Source: Frankiales bacterium (GTDB lineage: Bacteria; Actinomycetota; Actinomycetes; Mycobacteriales; SCTD01). From it: 41,195 nucleotides of DNA. The stretch covers positions 1 to 41,195 of the forward strand of contig JANXUE010000101.1 of NCBI GenBank assembly GCA_025352005.1. Reading direction: 5' to 3'. The notes under the pieces are model-generated. The model searched no databases, was not told the DNA's origin, and was given only the letters and a program-made list of their open reading frames with translations. Each line of letters begins with the position of its first letter. The first letter of the stretch is position 1. Shown here piece after piece: positions 33,608 through 40,941 of the stretch. The translations under genes and the position numbers were made by a program.

Positions 33608-35671
33608 GTGACGTCCGACCCCCGCGCTGCCGCGGAGCTGGTCCTGCAGGCACTGGCCGGGCCGTCGGCGATCCTGCGCGAGGATCAGTGGAGCGCCATC
33701 TCGGCGCTCGTCGAAGACCATCGCCGGGCCCTCGTGGTGCAGCGGACCGGATGGGGGAAGTCAGCGGTCTACTTCGTCGCGACGGCACTGCTGCGGGCTC
33801 GCGGCGCCGGGCCGACCGTGATCGTGAGCCCACTGCTCGCCCTGATGCGCAACCAGGTCGCGGCCGCTGAGCGCGCGGGCATCACGGCCGTCACGGTCAA
33901 CTCCAGCAACCTCGAGCAGTGGCAGGGCGTGTACGACGACATCGCCGCCGGTCGCGCGGACGTCTTGCTGGTCAGCCCCGAGCGGCTCAACAACCCGGGC
34001 TTTCGCGACGAGGTCCTGCCGCAGCTGGCCGCGACGGCGGGGCTGGTCGTCATCGACGAGGCGCACTGCATCAGCGACTGGGGGCACGACTTTCGTCCCG
34101 ACTACCGCCGGATCAGGACGCTGCTCAGCGAGCTCCCCGAGGGCGTGCCGGTGCTCGCCACCACTGCCACCGCCAACGCGCGCGTGGTCAAGGACGTGGC
34201 GTCCCAGCTCGGCGACGACACGCTGGTCCTGCGGGGCGGGCTCGAGCGCGAGTCGCTTCACCTGTCGGTCGCGGTCCTGCCCGATGCGGCCCACCGGCTG
34301 GCCTGGCTCGCCGATTTCCTCGGGCAGGTCCCCGGCAGCGGGATCATCTACACGCTCACCGTCGCGGCCACGGAGGAGGTAGCGAGGTTCCTGCGCTCCC
34401 AGGGGGTCTCGGCGGTCGCCTACAGCGGCAAGAGTGACGACGCGGAGCGGCGGCAGGCCGAGGACGACCTGCTCGCCAACCGGGTCAAGGCCCTGGTCGC
34501 CACCTCAGCGCTGGGGATGGGGTTCGACAAGCCCGACCTGGGGTTTGTCGTGCACCTCGGCGCGCCGGGCTCCCCCATCGCCTACTACCAACAGGTCGGC
34601 CGCGCCGGTCGCGGCGTCGAACGGGCCGAGGTGGTCCTGCTGCCCGGCCGTGAGGACGAGGCGATCTGGGCCTACTTCGCCTCTCTCGGCTTCCCGCCTG
34701 AGGAGCAGGTCCGGACGGTCCTGGGCGCCCTGACGGGGGTGACGCTGTCGACGGCGGCCCTCGAGCCACGGGTCGAGCTCCGCCGTACCCGGCTGGAGTC
34801 CATGCTCAAGGTGCTCGACGTGGACGGGGCGGTGCGCCGCGTGCAGGGCGGCTGGACAGCGACCGGCCAGCCCTGGGCCTACGACGCCGAGCGCTACGCC
34901 CAGGTGAGCGCCGACCGGGCGGCGGAGCAGCAGGCCATGCGCGACTACGTCAGCACGCCCGCGTGCCGGATGGAGTTCTTGCGCCGACAGCTCGACGACC
35001 CGGGTGCCGCGCCCTGCGGGCGGTGCGACCGGTGCCTCGGCACCGCCATCTCCCCGGGGGTCTCGGCTCATGCGCTGGACGCGGCCCAGGCTGCTCTGGG
35101 TCGTCCGGGTGTCGTCCTGGAGCCACGCGCGATGTGGCCCACCGCCATGAAGGAGCTCGGCGTCGGCGGCAAGATCGCCCTCGGCGAGCGGGCCGAGGCC
35201 GGCCGGGCGCTCGGGCGGCTGTCCGACATCGGCTGGGGCACCCGGCTGCGGACGCTGCTGTCCGCGCCCGACCAACCGGTCCCCGACGACGTCGTCGCCG
35301 CTGTCGTCACGGTCCTGGCCGGCTGGCAGTGGGCCGAGCGCCCCACCCTGGTGGCTGCGGTGCCTTCGGCCGCTCACCCGCAGCTCGTCGGCTCGCTGGC
35401 GGCCCGGCTGGCCCAGGTGGGCCGGCTCCTGCCTCTCGGGACACTGACGGGAGTGCAGACCACAGCCGGTTTCCGGTCCAACAGTGCGCAGCGGCTGCGC
35501 GCGGTGCACGGCGCCTTCGCGGTGCCCACGGACTGGGAGCTGGACGGTCAGGTGGTCCTGCTCGTCGACGACCGCAGCGACACCGGCTGGACCCTGACGG
35601 AGGCCGCACGGGTCCTGCGACGTGCCGGGGCCAGCGCCGTCCTGCCCCTGGTACTCGCCCTCGACGGATGA
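33608..35671 (+). CDS. RecQ-family DNA helicase with C-terminal phosphoribosyltransferase domain
   Basis: A 687-residue RecQ-type 3'-5' DNA helicase. Motif 0 is REDQWSAI (24-31), Walker A TGWGKS (47-52), DEAH 150-153 (VVIDEAHCISDWGHDFRPDY), TTATAN motif III, and the helicase-C block QQVGRAGRG. The RecQ zinc site is C453, C470, C473 and C476. The HRDC domain is absent. Instead residues about 510-687 contain a segment ending VLLVDDRSDTGWTLTEAARV, the DDxxxTGxT PRPP-binding loop of type I phosphoribosyltransferases (ComF-like), with GVQTTAGFRSNSAQRL before it. The coupling of helicase and PRTase is unexplained. The GTG start is 6 nt after the HTH stop, without a ribosome-binding site, so reinitiation is likely. 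Confidence 0.88.
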   Translation: MTSDPRAAAELVLQALAGPSAILREDQWSAISALVEDHRRALVVQRTGWGKSAVYFVATALLRARGAGPTVIVSPLLALMRNQVAAAERAGITAVTVNSSNLEQWQGVYDDIAAGRADVLLVSPERLNNPGFRDEVLPQLAATAGLVVIDEAHCISDWGHDFRPDYRRIRTLLSELPEGVPVLATTATANARVVKDVASQLGDDTLVLRGGLERESLHLSVAVLPDAAHRLAWLADFLGQVPGSGIIYTLTVAATEEVARFLRSQGVSAVAYSGKSDDAERRQAEDDLLANRVKALVATSALGMGFDKPDLGFVVHLGAPGSPIAYYQQVGRAGRGVERAEVVLLPGREDEAIWAYFASLGFPPEEQVRTVLGALTGVTLSTAALEPRVELRRTRLESMLKVLDVDGAVRRVQGGWTATGQPWAYDAERYAQVSADRAAEQQAMRDYVSTPACRMEFLRRQLDDPGAAPCGRCDRCLGTAISPGVSAHALDAAQAALGRPGVVLEPRAMWPTAMKELGVGGKIALGERAEAGRALGRLSDIGWGTRLRTLLSAPDQPVPDDVVAAVVTVLAGWQWAERPTLVAAVPSAAHPQLVGSLAARLAQVGRLLPLGTLTGVQTTAGFRSNSAQRLRAVHGAFAVPTDWELDGQVVLLVDDRSDTGWTLTEAARVLRRAGASAVLPLVLALDG

Positions 35672-35675
35672 TGGG

Positions 35676-35681
35676 TAGATT
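35676..35681 (+). promoter_or_regulatory. Putative -10 element (TAGATT) of leaderless mini-gene
   Basis: TAGATT lies exactly 6 nt before ATG 35688, with no Shine-Dalgarno. It is the best TANNNT match of the leaderless set. Confidence 0.5.
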
Positions 35682-35687
35682 GGGCAG

Positions 35688-35873
35688 ATGGCGAGGTCGG
35701 GGACAACCGCAGGCAAGAGCAACACCGGCGTGATCCTGGCTGCCGTTCTGGGCGTCGTGGTCTATGCGGTCGGGACCTACGTCGCGGTCGGGGCTGCCGG
35801 CGGGACGAAGATCGAGCCCAGCTACAGCAACACCCCCAACGGGGTCACCGTCGGACCCCCCGGCTTCAAGTGA
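35688..35873 (+). CDS. Small single-span membrane protein
   Basis: A 61-residue protein (MARSGTTAGKSNTGVILAAV). One membrane helix spans about residues 14-36 (GVILAAVLGVVVYAVGTYVAV), with a short basic N-terminus and a polar extracytoplasmic tail ending NGVTVGPPGFK. Function unknown. It has its own -10 element, so it is expressed independently of recQ despite being only 17 nt downstream of it. The SDR gene begins 28 nt after its stop. Confidence 0.65.
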   Translation: MARSGTTAGKSNTGVILAAVLGVVVYAVGTYVAVGAAGGTKIEPSYSNTPNGVTVGPPGFK

Positions 35874-35900
35874 CCGGAACCTGCACGTGATCGACGTCGC

Positions 35901-36764
35901 ATGATCGACCTGCGGCCTTGGCGTGACCGCACCGTCGTCATCACCGGGGGCAACTCCGGCATCGGCCTGCAGGCCGCACTCGCCCTCAAGGCAGCCGGGG
36001 CCGACGTCGTGCTGGCCTGCCGCGACACGACCCGAGCAGCGGCCGTAGCCCAGGGCATGGCGGTCCGCGAGCTCGACCTCGCCGACCTGGACAGCGTCGA
36101 GGCCTTCGCCGACCGTACCGACCGCGTTGACGCTCTCATCTGCAATGCCGGCGTCATGGGTGGCCCGCTGCTCGGCACAGTGCAGGGTCATGAGCGGCAG
36201 ATGGGCACCAACCACCTCGGCCACGCGGCGCTGATCGCCCGGCTCTTCCCGCTGCTGGAGCAGTCCCGCGGACGGGTCGTGCTGGTAAGCAGCATCGCCG
36301 CCCGGGGTGGATCCCTCGGTCCCCAGCTGACGGTCGACGACCTGGTCAGCCCGCCGGCGTACCTGTCGCAGAAGGTCTACTCGAACACCAAGCAGGCCAA
36401 CCTGCTGTTCGCGCAGGAGCTGCACCGGCGAGTCGGCGACCGGGTCGCCAGCGTCGCCTGCCATCCCGGGGTGAGCTGGACCAACCTGTTCCTCCGGCAG
36501 CTCGAGGACGAAGGACGTGGCTGGCTGGTGCCCGTCGCGAAGGTGCTCGGCCCGATCTTCTTGCAGCCCGCGAAGGCCGGCGCCCAACCGACGTTGCGTG
36601 CCCTGCTCGAGCCGAGCGGGTCCTTCATCGGGCCGAAGCGGTTCAACCAGGTCCGGGGACCGGCCGAGGTGCTCGACGTCTACACGACCGGCTCGGACCC
36701 GGCGACAGCAGCCCGACTGTGGGACGTCACCGAACAGATCCTGCAGATCCCGCTACCCCACTGA
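35901..36764 (+). CDS. Short-chain dehydrogenase/reductase
   Basis: A 287-residue classical SDR. It has the nucleotide-binding motif TGGNSGIG (15-22), NAG (82-84), catalytic S131 (VSSIAA), Y160 and K164 (YSNTKQAN). The C-terminal half carries the PGVSWTNLF and QPAKAGAQPTL segments of the retinol-dehydrogenase/protochlorophyllide-reductase-like group, which is frequent in actinobacteria. The substrate is unknown; NADP is likely because R42 follows beta2 (LACRDT). The start is ATG 35901 (MIDLRPWRDR); no Shine-Dalgarno is seen. Confidence 0.88.
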   Translation: MIDLRPWRDRTVVITGGNSGIGLQAALALKAAGADVVLACRDTTRAAAVAQGMAVRELDLADLDSVEAFADRTDRVDALICNAGVMGGPLLGTVQGHERQMGTNHLGHAALIARLFPLLEQSRGRVVLVSSIAARGGSLGPQLTVDDLVSPPAYLSQKVYSNTKQANLLFAQELHRRVGDRVASVACHPGVSWTNLFLRQLEDEGRGWLVPVAKVLGPIFLQPAKAGAQPTLRALLEPSGSFIGPKRFNQVRGPAEVLDVYTTGSDPATAARLWDVTEQILQIPLPH

Positions 36765-36807
36765 GGATCACTCGAGACCGCTGAGAACGACTGCGGATGT
36801 CGCCTAC

Positions 36808-36851
36808 TGGGGATACAGCTGGGGACAACAGGTGGACAACCCTGTGGACAT
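36808..36851 (+). promoter_or_regulatory. Four helically phased DnaA-box-like repeats
   Basis: Direct repeats TGGGGATAC (36808), TGGGGACAA (36820), GGTGGACAA (36831) and TGTGGACAT (36843) start 12, 11 and 12 bp apart. The last three match TGTGGACAA, the complement of the TTGTCCACA DnaA box, at 8 of 9 bases. An AT-richer segment follows. Confidence 0.55.
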
Positions 36852-37026
36852 CTTGTTGACGAAAAATCCCTGTCCCATAAGGCTTGACGGCTGGTGTCCA
36901 GCACGCGAGCCTCAGTCCCGTCACCAGGAACAAGGGCCGCGCGGGAGTTCGCTTTCGCACCAGTCGCACCGGGAAACCGGGTCGTCAGGCAGGACTGAGC
37001 GACCGGTGGCCGGGACGGCAGAGCAA

Positions 37027-37048
37027 GCCCGCCGAGCAATCGGCGGGC
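37027..37048. other. 9-bp hairpin with GCAA tetraloop
   Basis: GCCCGCCGA pairs perfectly with TCGGCGGGC over GCAA, a GNRA tetraloop that stabilises RNA. It lies inside a gene-free region, so it may belong to a structured RNA. Confidence 0.55.
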
Positions 37049-37172
37049 CCTGCGGCCGGACCGACCGGGAACGTCGCGCACGAGACCTTCGGGGATCGAG
37101 CCGACCGGCCGGGACCCGCTCTTCGAGACGCACGTCGACCGAACAATCGATCGACGATGCACCAAAGAGCGT

Positions 37173-37207
37173 CGAGGCCCCTCCATCTCATACATGGAGG
37201 GGCCTCG
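37173..37207. terminator. Strong 14-bp hairpin terminator
   Basis: CGAGGCCCCTCCAT (37173-37186) pairs perfectly with ATGGAGGGGCCTCG (37194-37207) over a 7-nt loop. On the plus strand TTCCATTCT follows, a modest U-rich tail. It can end a plus-strand transcript from the gene-free region and lies about 50 nt beyond the stop of the minus-strand reductase gene, so it may work both ways. Confidence 0.8.
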
Positions 37208-37258
37208 TTCCATTCTGGGCCACGCCCGGAGGTGGACCGCAATGCGACACGCGCACCG

Positions 37259-38251
37259 TCAGATCCGGACGAGCATCTTCCCGGTGTTGGCACCGCTGAG
37301 CAGGCCGATGAACGCTGACGGGGCGTTCTCGAGCCCCTCGACGATGGTCTCGCGGGCCTGGATGCTGCCGCTGGCGAGCGCCGGGCCGACCTCGGCGAGG
37401 AACTCCGCCTGGTGCTGCGCCTGGTCACTTGCGAGGAAGCCCTCGATCCGGAGCCGCTTGCTGATCACCTGTCTGAAGTTCCTCGGTCCGGCAGGCGGCG
37501 TCGTGGCGTTGTAGCTGCTGATGAGACCGCAGACCGCGATCCGGCCATGGAGGTTGAGAACCTCTATGGCTGCCTCGAGATGCTCCCCGCCGACGTTCTC
37601 GAAGTACACGTCGATGCCGTCGGGGGCGGCCGCGCGCAGCTGGGGAAGGACACCGTCGTGGTAGTCGAAGGCGGCGGCGAAGCCGATCTCGCGCAGCCAG
37701 GCAACCTTGTCCGGCGTACCAGCCGAGCCGAGGGCACGGCCACCACGCAGGGCGGCGAGCTGACCCACGAGGCTACCGACCGCGCCCGCGGCACCGGAGA
37801 CGAACACCGTCTCCCCCGGCTGCATGGCGGCGACCTTGACCAGCCCCGACCATGCTGTCATTCCGGGCATCCCCAAGACGCCCAGGTACGCCGACGCGGC
37901 GACCTGCGACACGTCGACCGTGCGGAAGCTCTTCGCGGGACCGACGGCGTAGTCCCGCCAGCCCTGCATGTGCAGGACGTGGTCCCCGACCTGGTGCGTG
38001 GTGGCCCGCGAGAGGACGACCTCCCCGACCGCTCCGCCCTCCAGCGCAGCACCGACCTGGAACGCCGGGATGTAGGACGGGGTGTCGTTCATCCGGCCAC
38101 GCATGTAGGGGTCGACCGACATCCACAGGTTGCGGACGAGCACCTCCCCCTCGGCGAGCTCCGGCACCTCGGTGGTGGCGAGTCGGAAGGACGCTTCGGT
38201 GGGCTGCCCCACCGGCCGCGCCGCCAGCTGGATCTGTCTGCTCGTGGTCAT
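37259..38251 (-). CDS. MDR-family NADP-dependent oxidoreductase (CurA/PTGR-like)
   Basis: A 330-residue medium-chain reductase of the leukotriene B4 dehydrogenase/curcumin reductase group, reducing alpha,beta-unsaturated ketones or aldehydes with NADPH. Family blocks: NLWMSVDPYMRGRMND, VGAALEGGAVGEV, the cofactor loop SGAAGAVGSLVGQLA, DVYFENVGGEHLEAAI, and GLISSYNAT. It lacks the zinc ligands of alcohol dehydrogenases, as expected. The start is ATG 38251 (MTTSRQIQLAARP); an upstream extension in the same frame has no family similarity. No clear Shine-Dalgarno. Confidence 0.92.
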   Translation of the reverse strand: MTTSRQIQLAARPVGQPTEASFRLATTEVPELAEGEVLVRNLWMSVDPYMRGRMNDTPSYIPAFQVGAALEGGAVGEVVLSRATTHQVGDHVLHMQGWRDYAVGPAKSFRTVDVSQVAASAYLGVLGMPGMTAWSGLVKVAAMQPGETVFVSGAAGAVGSLVGQLAALRGGRALGSAGTPDKVAWLREIGFAAAFDYHDGVLPQLRAAAPDGIDVYFENVGGEHLEAAIEVLNLHGRIAVCGLISSYNATTPPAGPRNFRQVISKRLRIEGFLASDQAQHQAEFLAEVGPALASGSIQARETIVEGLENAPSAFIGLLSGANTGKMLVRI

Positions 38252-38332
38252 CACAAGGTGTCGCCTGCCCGCTATGGCCACTGTCACACGCCGTACGCGA
38301 CACTGTTCCACCACGCAGGGGTCCCGATGCGG

Positions 38333-38338
38333 CAAGAT
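38333..38338 (+). promoter_or_regulatory. Putative -10 (CAAGAT) of the glycosyltransferase operon
   Basis: CAAGAT would start transcription near 38345, giving a 49-nt leader that contains GGAGGT (38383-38388), the ribosome-binding site for GTG 38394. Confidence 0.35.
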
Positions 38339-38393
38339 GGGGTCATGCACTGCCGTCGGGGCGGTGCCGCCACTGCAGATCGGGAGGTGCGCG

Positions 38394-40181
38394 GTGCCTC
38401 GTGCGCGCACATCCAAAGCCAGCCAACCCGTGGGCAACGGGCCGTCTGTTCTGATCATCTCCGCCGCCATGGGTGCCGGGCACGACGGTGTGGCCTATGA
38501 GCTCCAGCGCCGGCTGCACGCGCGTGGCGCCCAGGCCAAGGTCTTTGACTACCTCGAGATGCTCCCCGGCCGCATGGGTCCGTTTTACCGCGCCTTCTAC
38601 GCCGGGCAGCTGAAGTACGCCCCCAGCTCCTACGAGTGGCTCTACGGCAGGATCGACCGCGGCGTCCTCGCGCCGATCGCCCGTTGGCTCGGACAACAGG
38701 GCAAGTACCGCGTCCGCAAGATCGCCCGGGACTACGACGTGGTGGTCTCGACGTATCCGTTGGGGTGCCAGGCCACGGGTGCTCTGCGCAAGCAGGGCAA
38801 GCTTGCCATCCCGGCCGTGGGCTTCCTCACCGACGTCGACGTGCACGGGCTGTGGCTGCACAAGGGCATCGACAAGAACCTCACCGTCTGGCACGGCAGC
38901 GCCCTCGAGGCGACCCACCGGGTTGGCGTGCCGTCGCAAGCCGTCGGGCCGGTGCTCCCGGACGCGTTCATGACCCCCTCGACGCGCCTCGAGCGCACCG
39001 AGGGTCGCGCGCTCATGGGCGTCGGGAAGGACGAGAACGTCGTCCTGGTTGTCGCCGGTTCGTGGGGGGTCGGCAATATCGCCGCCACCGCCCGTGCGAT
39101 CCGCGATGCCGGAGCCGGCGTGCCGGTCGTGCTCTGCGGACACAACGAGAACCTGCTCCGCGAGCTCGACGAGACCGACGGTGTCATCGCGATCGGCTGG
39201 ACGAAGGAGGTCCGCCGGCTGCTGGCGGCTTCGGACGTCATCGTCCACAACGCCGGTGGCCTGTCCTGCCTGGAAGGCTTCGCGGTCGGCGTGCCCGTCA
39301 TCGGGTACGCCTGCCTGCCGGGTCACGGCCACCGCAATTCCCTTGCCATGCAACTGGCCGGGGTCGCCGCTGACGCCAACACTGTCGGTGAGCTGATCTC
39401 CCACATCCGCCGGTTGGCCCGGACGACCGAGGGCGCCGAGATGGTGCGGCGGGCCCGTGAGCTGTTCTTGGCCGACCCGACCGACGTGTTGCTCGAGCTC
39501 GCTCACGCGCCGGTCTCGATGCCGGTTCGCAGCGGCGCGCGCACCTGGACGACCCGGGTCGCGGCGATCACCGTCGCCGTCCCGGTCACCCTGGGTGGCC
39601 TGTCCTTCGGAGTCGCGCAAGCCACCCAGCACGCCAGCCTCGGCGTCGCCGAGGGCAACGCGGGCGTCTACGTCGCCGCGCTCGTGGACCACACCCAGGC
39701 CAGCACCCCCTCCGTCGTGCGCTCGCTCCGGTCGAACGGCGTGTCGGCAGCCGTCGGCGTCGGGACCGCAGCGCCGACCCCCGCCGACGTACACGCCCTC
39801 GTCCTGGCGGGTGTGACGGTCGTCGGCACCGACGAGGGGCTGCGCAGCCGCAACCCGCGCCGGCTTCGCGACACGATGACGGCCGCTGCTGCGGCCGTCG
39901 CGGCCACCAACGAGCCAGCCCCCAAGGTCGTCTGCCTGCGCACCCCCGGCCTGGTCGAGAAGATCACCGCCTGGGAGCACGGGGTCCAGCTCGCACTCCC
40001 GCAGCGGGTCCTGCTGGGAGGCCAGCTACCCACCAGCCTGCGCGAAGGCGACGAGATCGTCCTCGACGAGCGCGGCCGCACCGCGGTGCAGGTCGAGCAG
40101 GACCTCGCGTCGCTGTCGACCTTCGTCGCCGGCCACAGCCTGCCCCAGCAGCCCATGCGGGCCCTGTGGCACAGCATCTGA
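38394..40181 (+). CDS. MGDG-synthase-like glycosyltransferase fused to a degenerate NodB-like domain
   Basis: A 595-residue protein from GTG 38394, with GGAGGT 5 nt upstream. Residues about 15-380 are a GT28/MGDG-synthase-like glycosyltransferase of the UgtP type: VLIISAAMGAGHDGVAYELQ at the N-terminus, then WGVGNIAATARAIRDAG, VLCGHNENLLREL and the nucleotide-sugar site NAGGLSCLEGFAVGVPVIGY. A membrane helix lies at about 389-410. Residues about 425-595 follow the layout of the deacetylase encoded next (beta strand, TPSVVRSLRSNGVSAAV, GVTVVGTDEGL, LREGDEIVLDE). But TFDDGP is replaced by LVDHTQ (D432) and the HxxxH metal ligands are lost, so it looks inactive. The likely product is a glycolipid; the acceptor is unknown. 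Confidence 0.82.
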   Translation: MPRARTSKASQPVGNGPSVLIISAAMGAGHDGVAYELQRRLHARGAQAKVFDYLEMLPGRMGPFYRAFYAGQLKYAPSSYEWLYGRIDRGVLAPIARWLGQQGKYRVRKIARDYDVVVSTYPLGCQATGALRKQGKLAIPAVGFLTDVDVHGLWLHKGIDKNLTVWHGSALEATHRVGVPSQAVGPVLPDAFMTPSTRLERTEGRALMGVGKDENVVLVVAGSWGVGNIAATARAIRDAGAGVPVVLCGHNENLLRELDETDGVIAIGWTKEVRRLLAASDVIVHNAGGLSCLEGFAVGVPVIGYACLPGHGHRNSLAMQLAGVAADANTVGELISHIRRLARTTEGAEMVRRARELFLADPTDVLLELAHAPVSMPVRSGARTWTTRVAAITVAVPVTLGGLSFGVAQATQHASLGVAEGNAGVYVAALVDHTQASTPSVVRSLRSNGVSAAVGVGTAAPTPADVHALVLAGVTVVGTDEGLRSRNPRRLRDTMTAAAAAVAATNEPAPKVVCLRTPGLVEKITAWEHGVQLALPQRVLLGGQLPTSLREGDEIVLDERGRTAVQVEQDLASLSTFVAGHSLPQQPMRALWHSI

Positions 40182-40219
40182 CCATGTCGCAGCGTCTGAC
40201 CATGTCGCAGCGTCTGACC
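40177..40219 (+). repeat. 18-bp tandem repeat across the glycosyltransferase stop codon
   Basis: TCTGACCATGTCGCAGCG occurs at 40177-40194 and 40195-40212, with a third partial copy (TCTGACC) to 40219. The first copy includes the glycosyltransferase TGA. The repeats create a 13-codon ORF (ATG 40184, MSQRLTMSQRLTA) whose stop overlaps the deacetylase ATG (TGATG at 40223-40227). Confidence 0.85.
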
Positions 40220-40224
40220 GCCTG

Positions 40225-40941
40225 ATGCTGGGCAAGCTGCTGCTCTTCGGCGGGCTGGCATCGGCTGCCGTCCAGGCCGCCCCCCTGGCAACGTTCCTGC
40301 CCACCACCAAGCGGCTGTTCCCCACCCTGAACGGCAAGGGCCGCCCGGGGCATGTGGCGTTGACCTTCGACGATGGGCCCGACGAGCAGAGCACCCCGCG
40401 GTTTCTTGCGCTGCTCGAGCAGCTCGACGTGCAGGCGACCTTCTTCCTGCTCGGACAGATGTGCGAGCGCTACCCGTCGCTGGCCCGGCAGATGGTTGAT
40501 GGTGGCCATGAGGTGGCCGTCCACTCCTGGGACCACCGCAACCACCTGCGCAACCCACCCGGTCGACGCACCGCCGAGCAGCTCGAACGGACCGCGGAGA
40601 TCATTGAGGCGCAGAGCGGCGTCCGCCCGGTGTGGTTCCGTCCGCCGTACGGCGCGCTGACGACCGCCGATGTCGTCGCCGCCCGCGCCCTCGGGCTACA
40701 GACGGTCCTGTGGACTGCCTGGGGCCAGGACTGGCAACGCACCTGTACGCCCGCGTCGGTGTTGCGGGAGGTCACGGCCGGGGTGGTCGACGGCGGGACG
40801 GTGCTGCTGCACGACTCCGACTGCACGTCCGAGCCCGGCTCGTGGCGGGCCACCCTCGGAGCACTGCCGATGCTCGTGGACTGGTGCCGCGAACGTGGCC
40901 TCGATGTGGGCACCGTCGGGGCGCACGGCCTGACAGCATGA
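40225..40941 (+). CDS. NodB-type polysaccharide deacetylase
   Basis: A 238-residue membrane-anchored carbohydrate esterase family 4 enzyme that removes N- or O-acetyl groups from a glycan outside the cell. An N-terminal hydrophobic stretch (LLLFGGLASAAVQAAPLATF) is the anchor. The catalytic motifs are complete: TFDDGP (D49, D50), HSWDH (H100, H104), RPPYG, GQDW and LLHD. ATG 40225 has no Shine-Dalgarno of its own; its start overlaps the stop of the repeat-encoded mini-ORF, suggesting coupling. It overlaps the transporter gene by ATGA. The substrate may be a wall polymer or the product of the upstream glycosyltransferase. Confidence 0.9.
   Translation: MLGKLLLFGGLASAAVQAAPLATFLPTTKRLFPTLNGKGRPGHVALTFDDGPDEQSTPRFLALLEQLDVQATFFLLGQMCERYPSLARQMVDGGHEVAVHSWDHRNHLRNPPGRRTAEQLERTAEIIEAQSGVRPVWFRPPYGALTTADVVAARALGLQTVLWTAWGQDWQRTCTPASVLREVTAGVVDGGTVLLHDSDCTSEPGSWRATLGALPMLVDWCRERGLDVGTVGAHGLTA

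Larger units (their letters stand above)
36765..37258. other. 494-bp gene-free region with ordered sequence elements
   Basis: No protein gene is supported. From left to right it holds an array of four DnaA-box-like 9-mers (36808-36851), an AT-richer stretch with TTGACG (36856-36861) as a possible -35, GC-rich sequence with CCGG-GAAA-CCGG near 36970, a perfect 9-bp GCAA-capped hairpin (37027-37048) and a 14-bp terminator (37173-37207). It could encode an RNA of about 300 nt ending at the terminator, but no known RNA family was recognised. Confidence 0.5.

Noticed and set aside
36921-37133. Minus-strand 70-codon frame with CDWCESELP
   Set aside because: A CxxC alone near the end of a short Arg-rich frame is weak evidence; no ribosome-binding site was seen. 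It may be a remnant or chance.
36765-37258. tRNA, tmRNA, RNase P RNA, SRP RNA or 6C RNA
   Set aside because: None of the conserved sequences, such as the T-loop GTTCGA, GAGGAAAGTCC or the C-rich loops, is present.
38345-38500. ATG 6 nt after CAAGAT with a short frame out of phase with the glycosyltransferase
   Set aside because: The encoded peptide is Arg/Cys-rich and overlaps the real gene, which has its own ribosome-binding site at 38383-38388. It fits a leader better than a protein.
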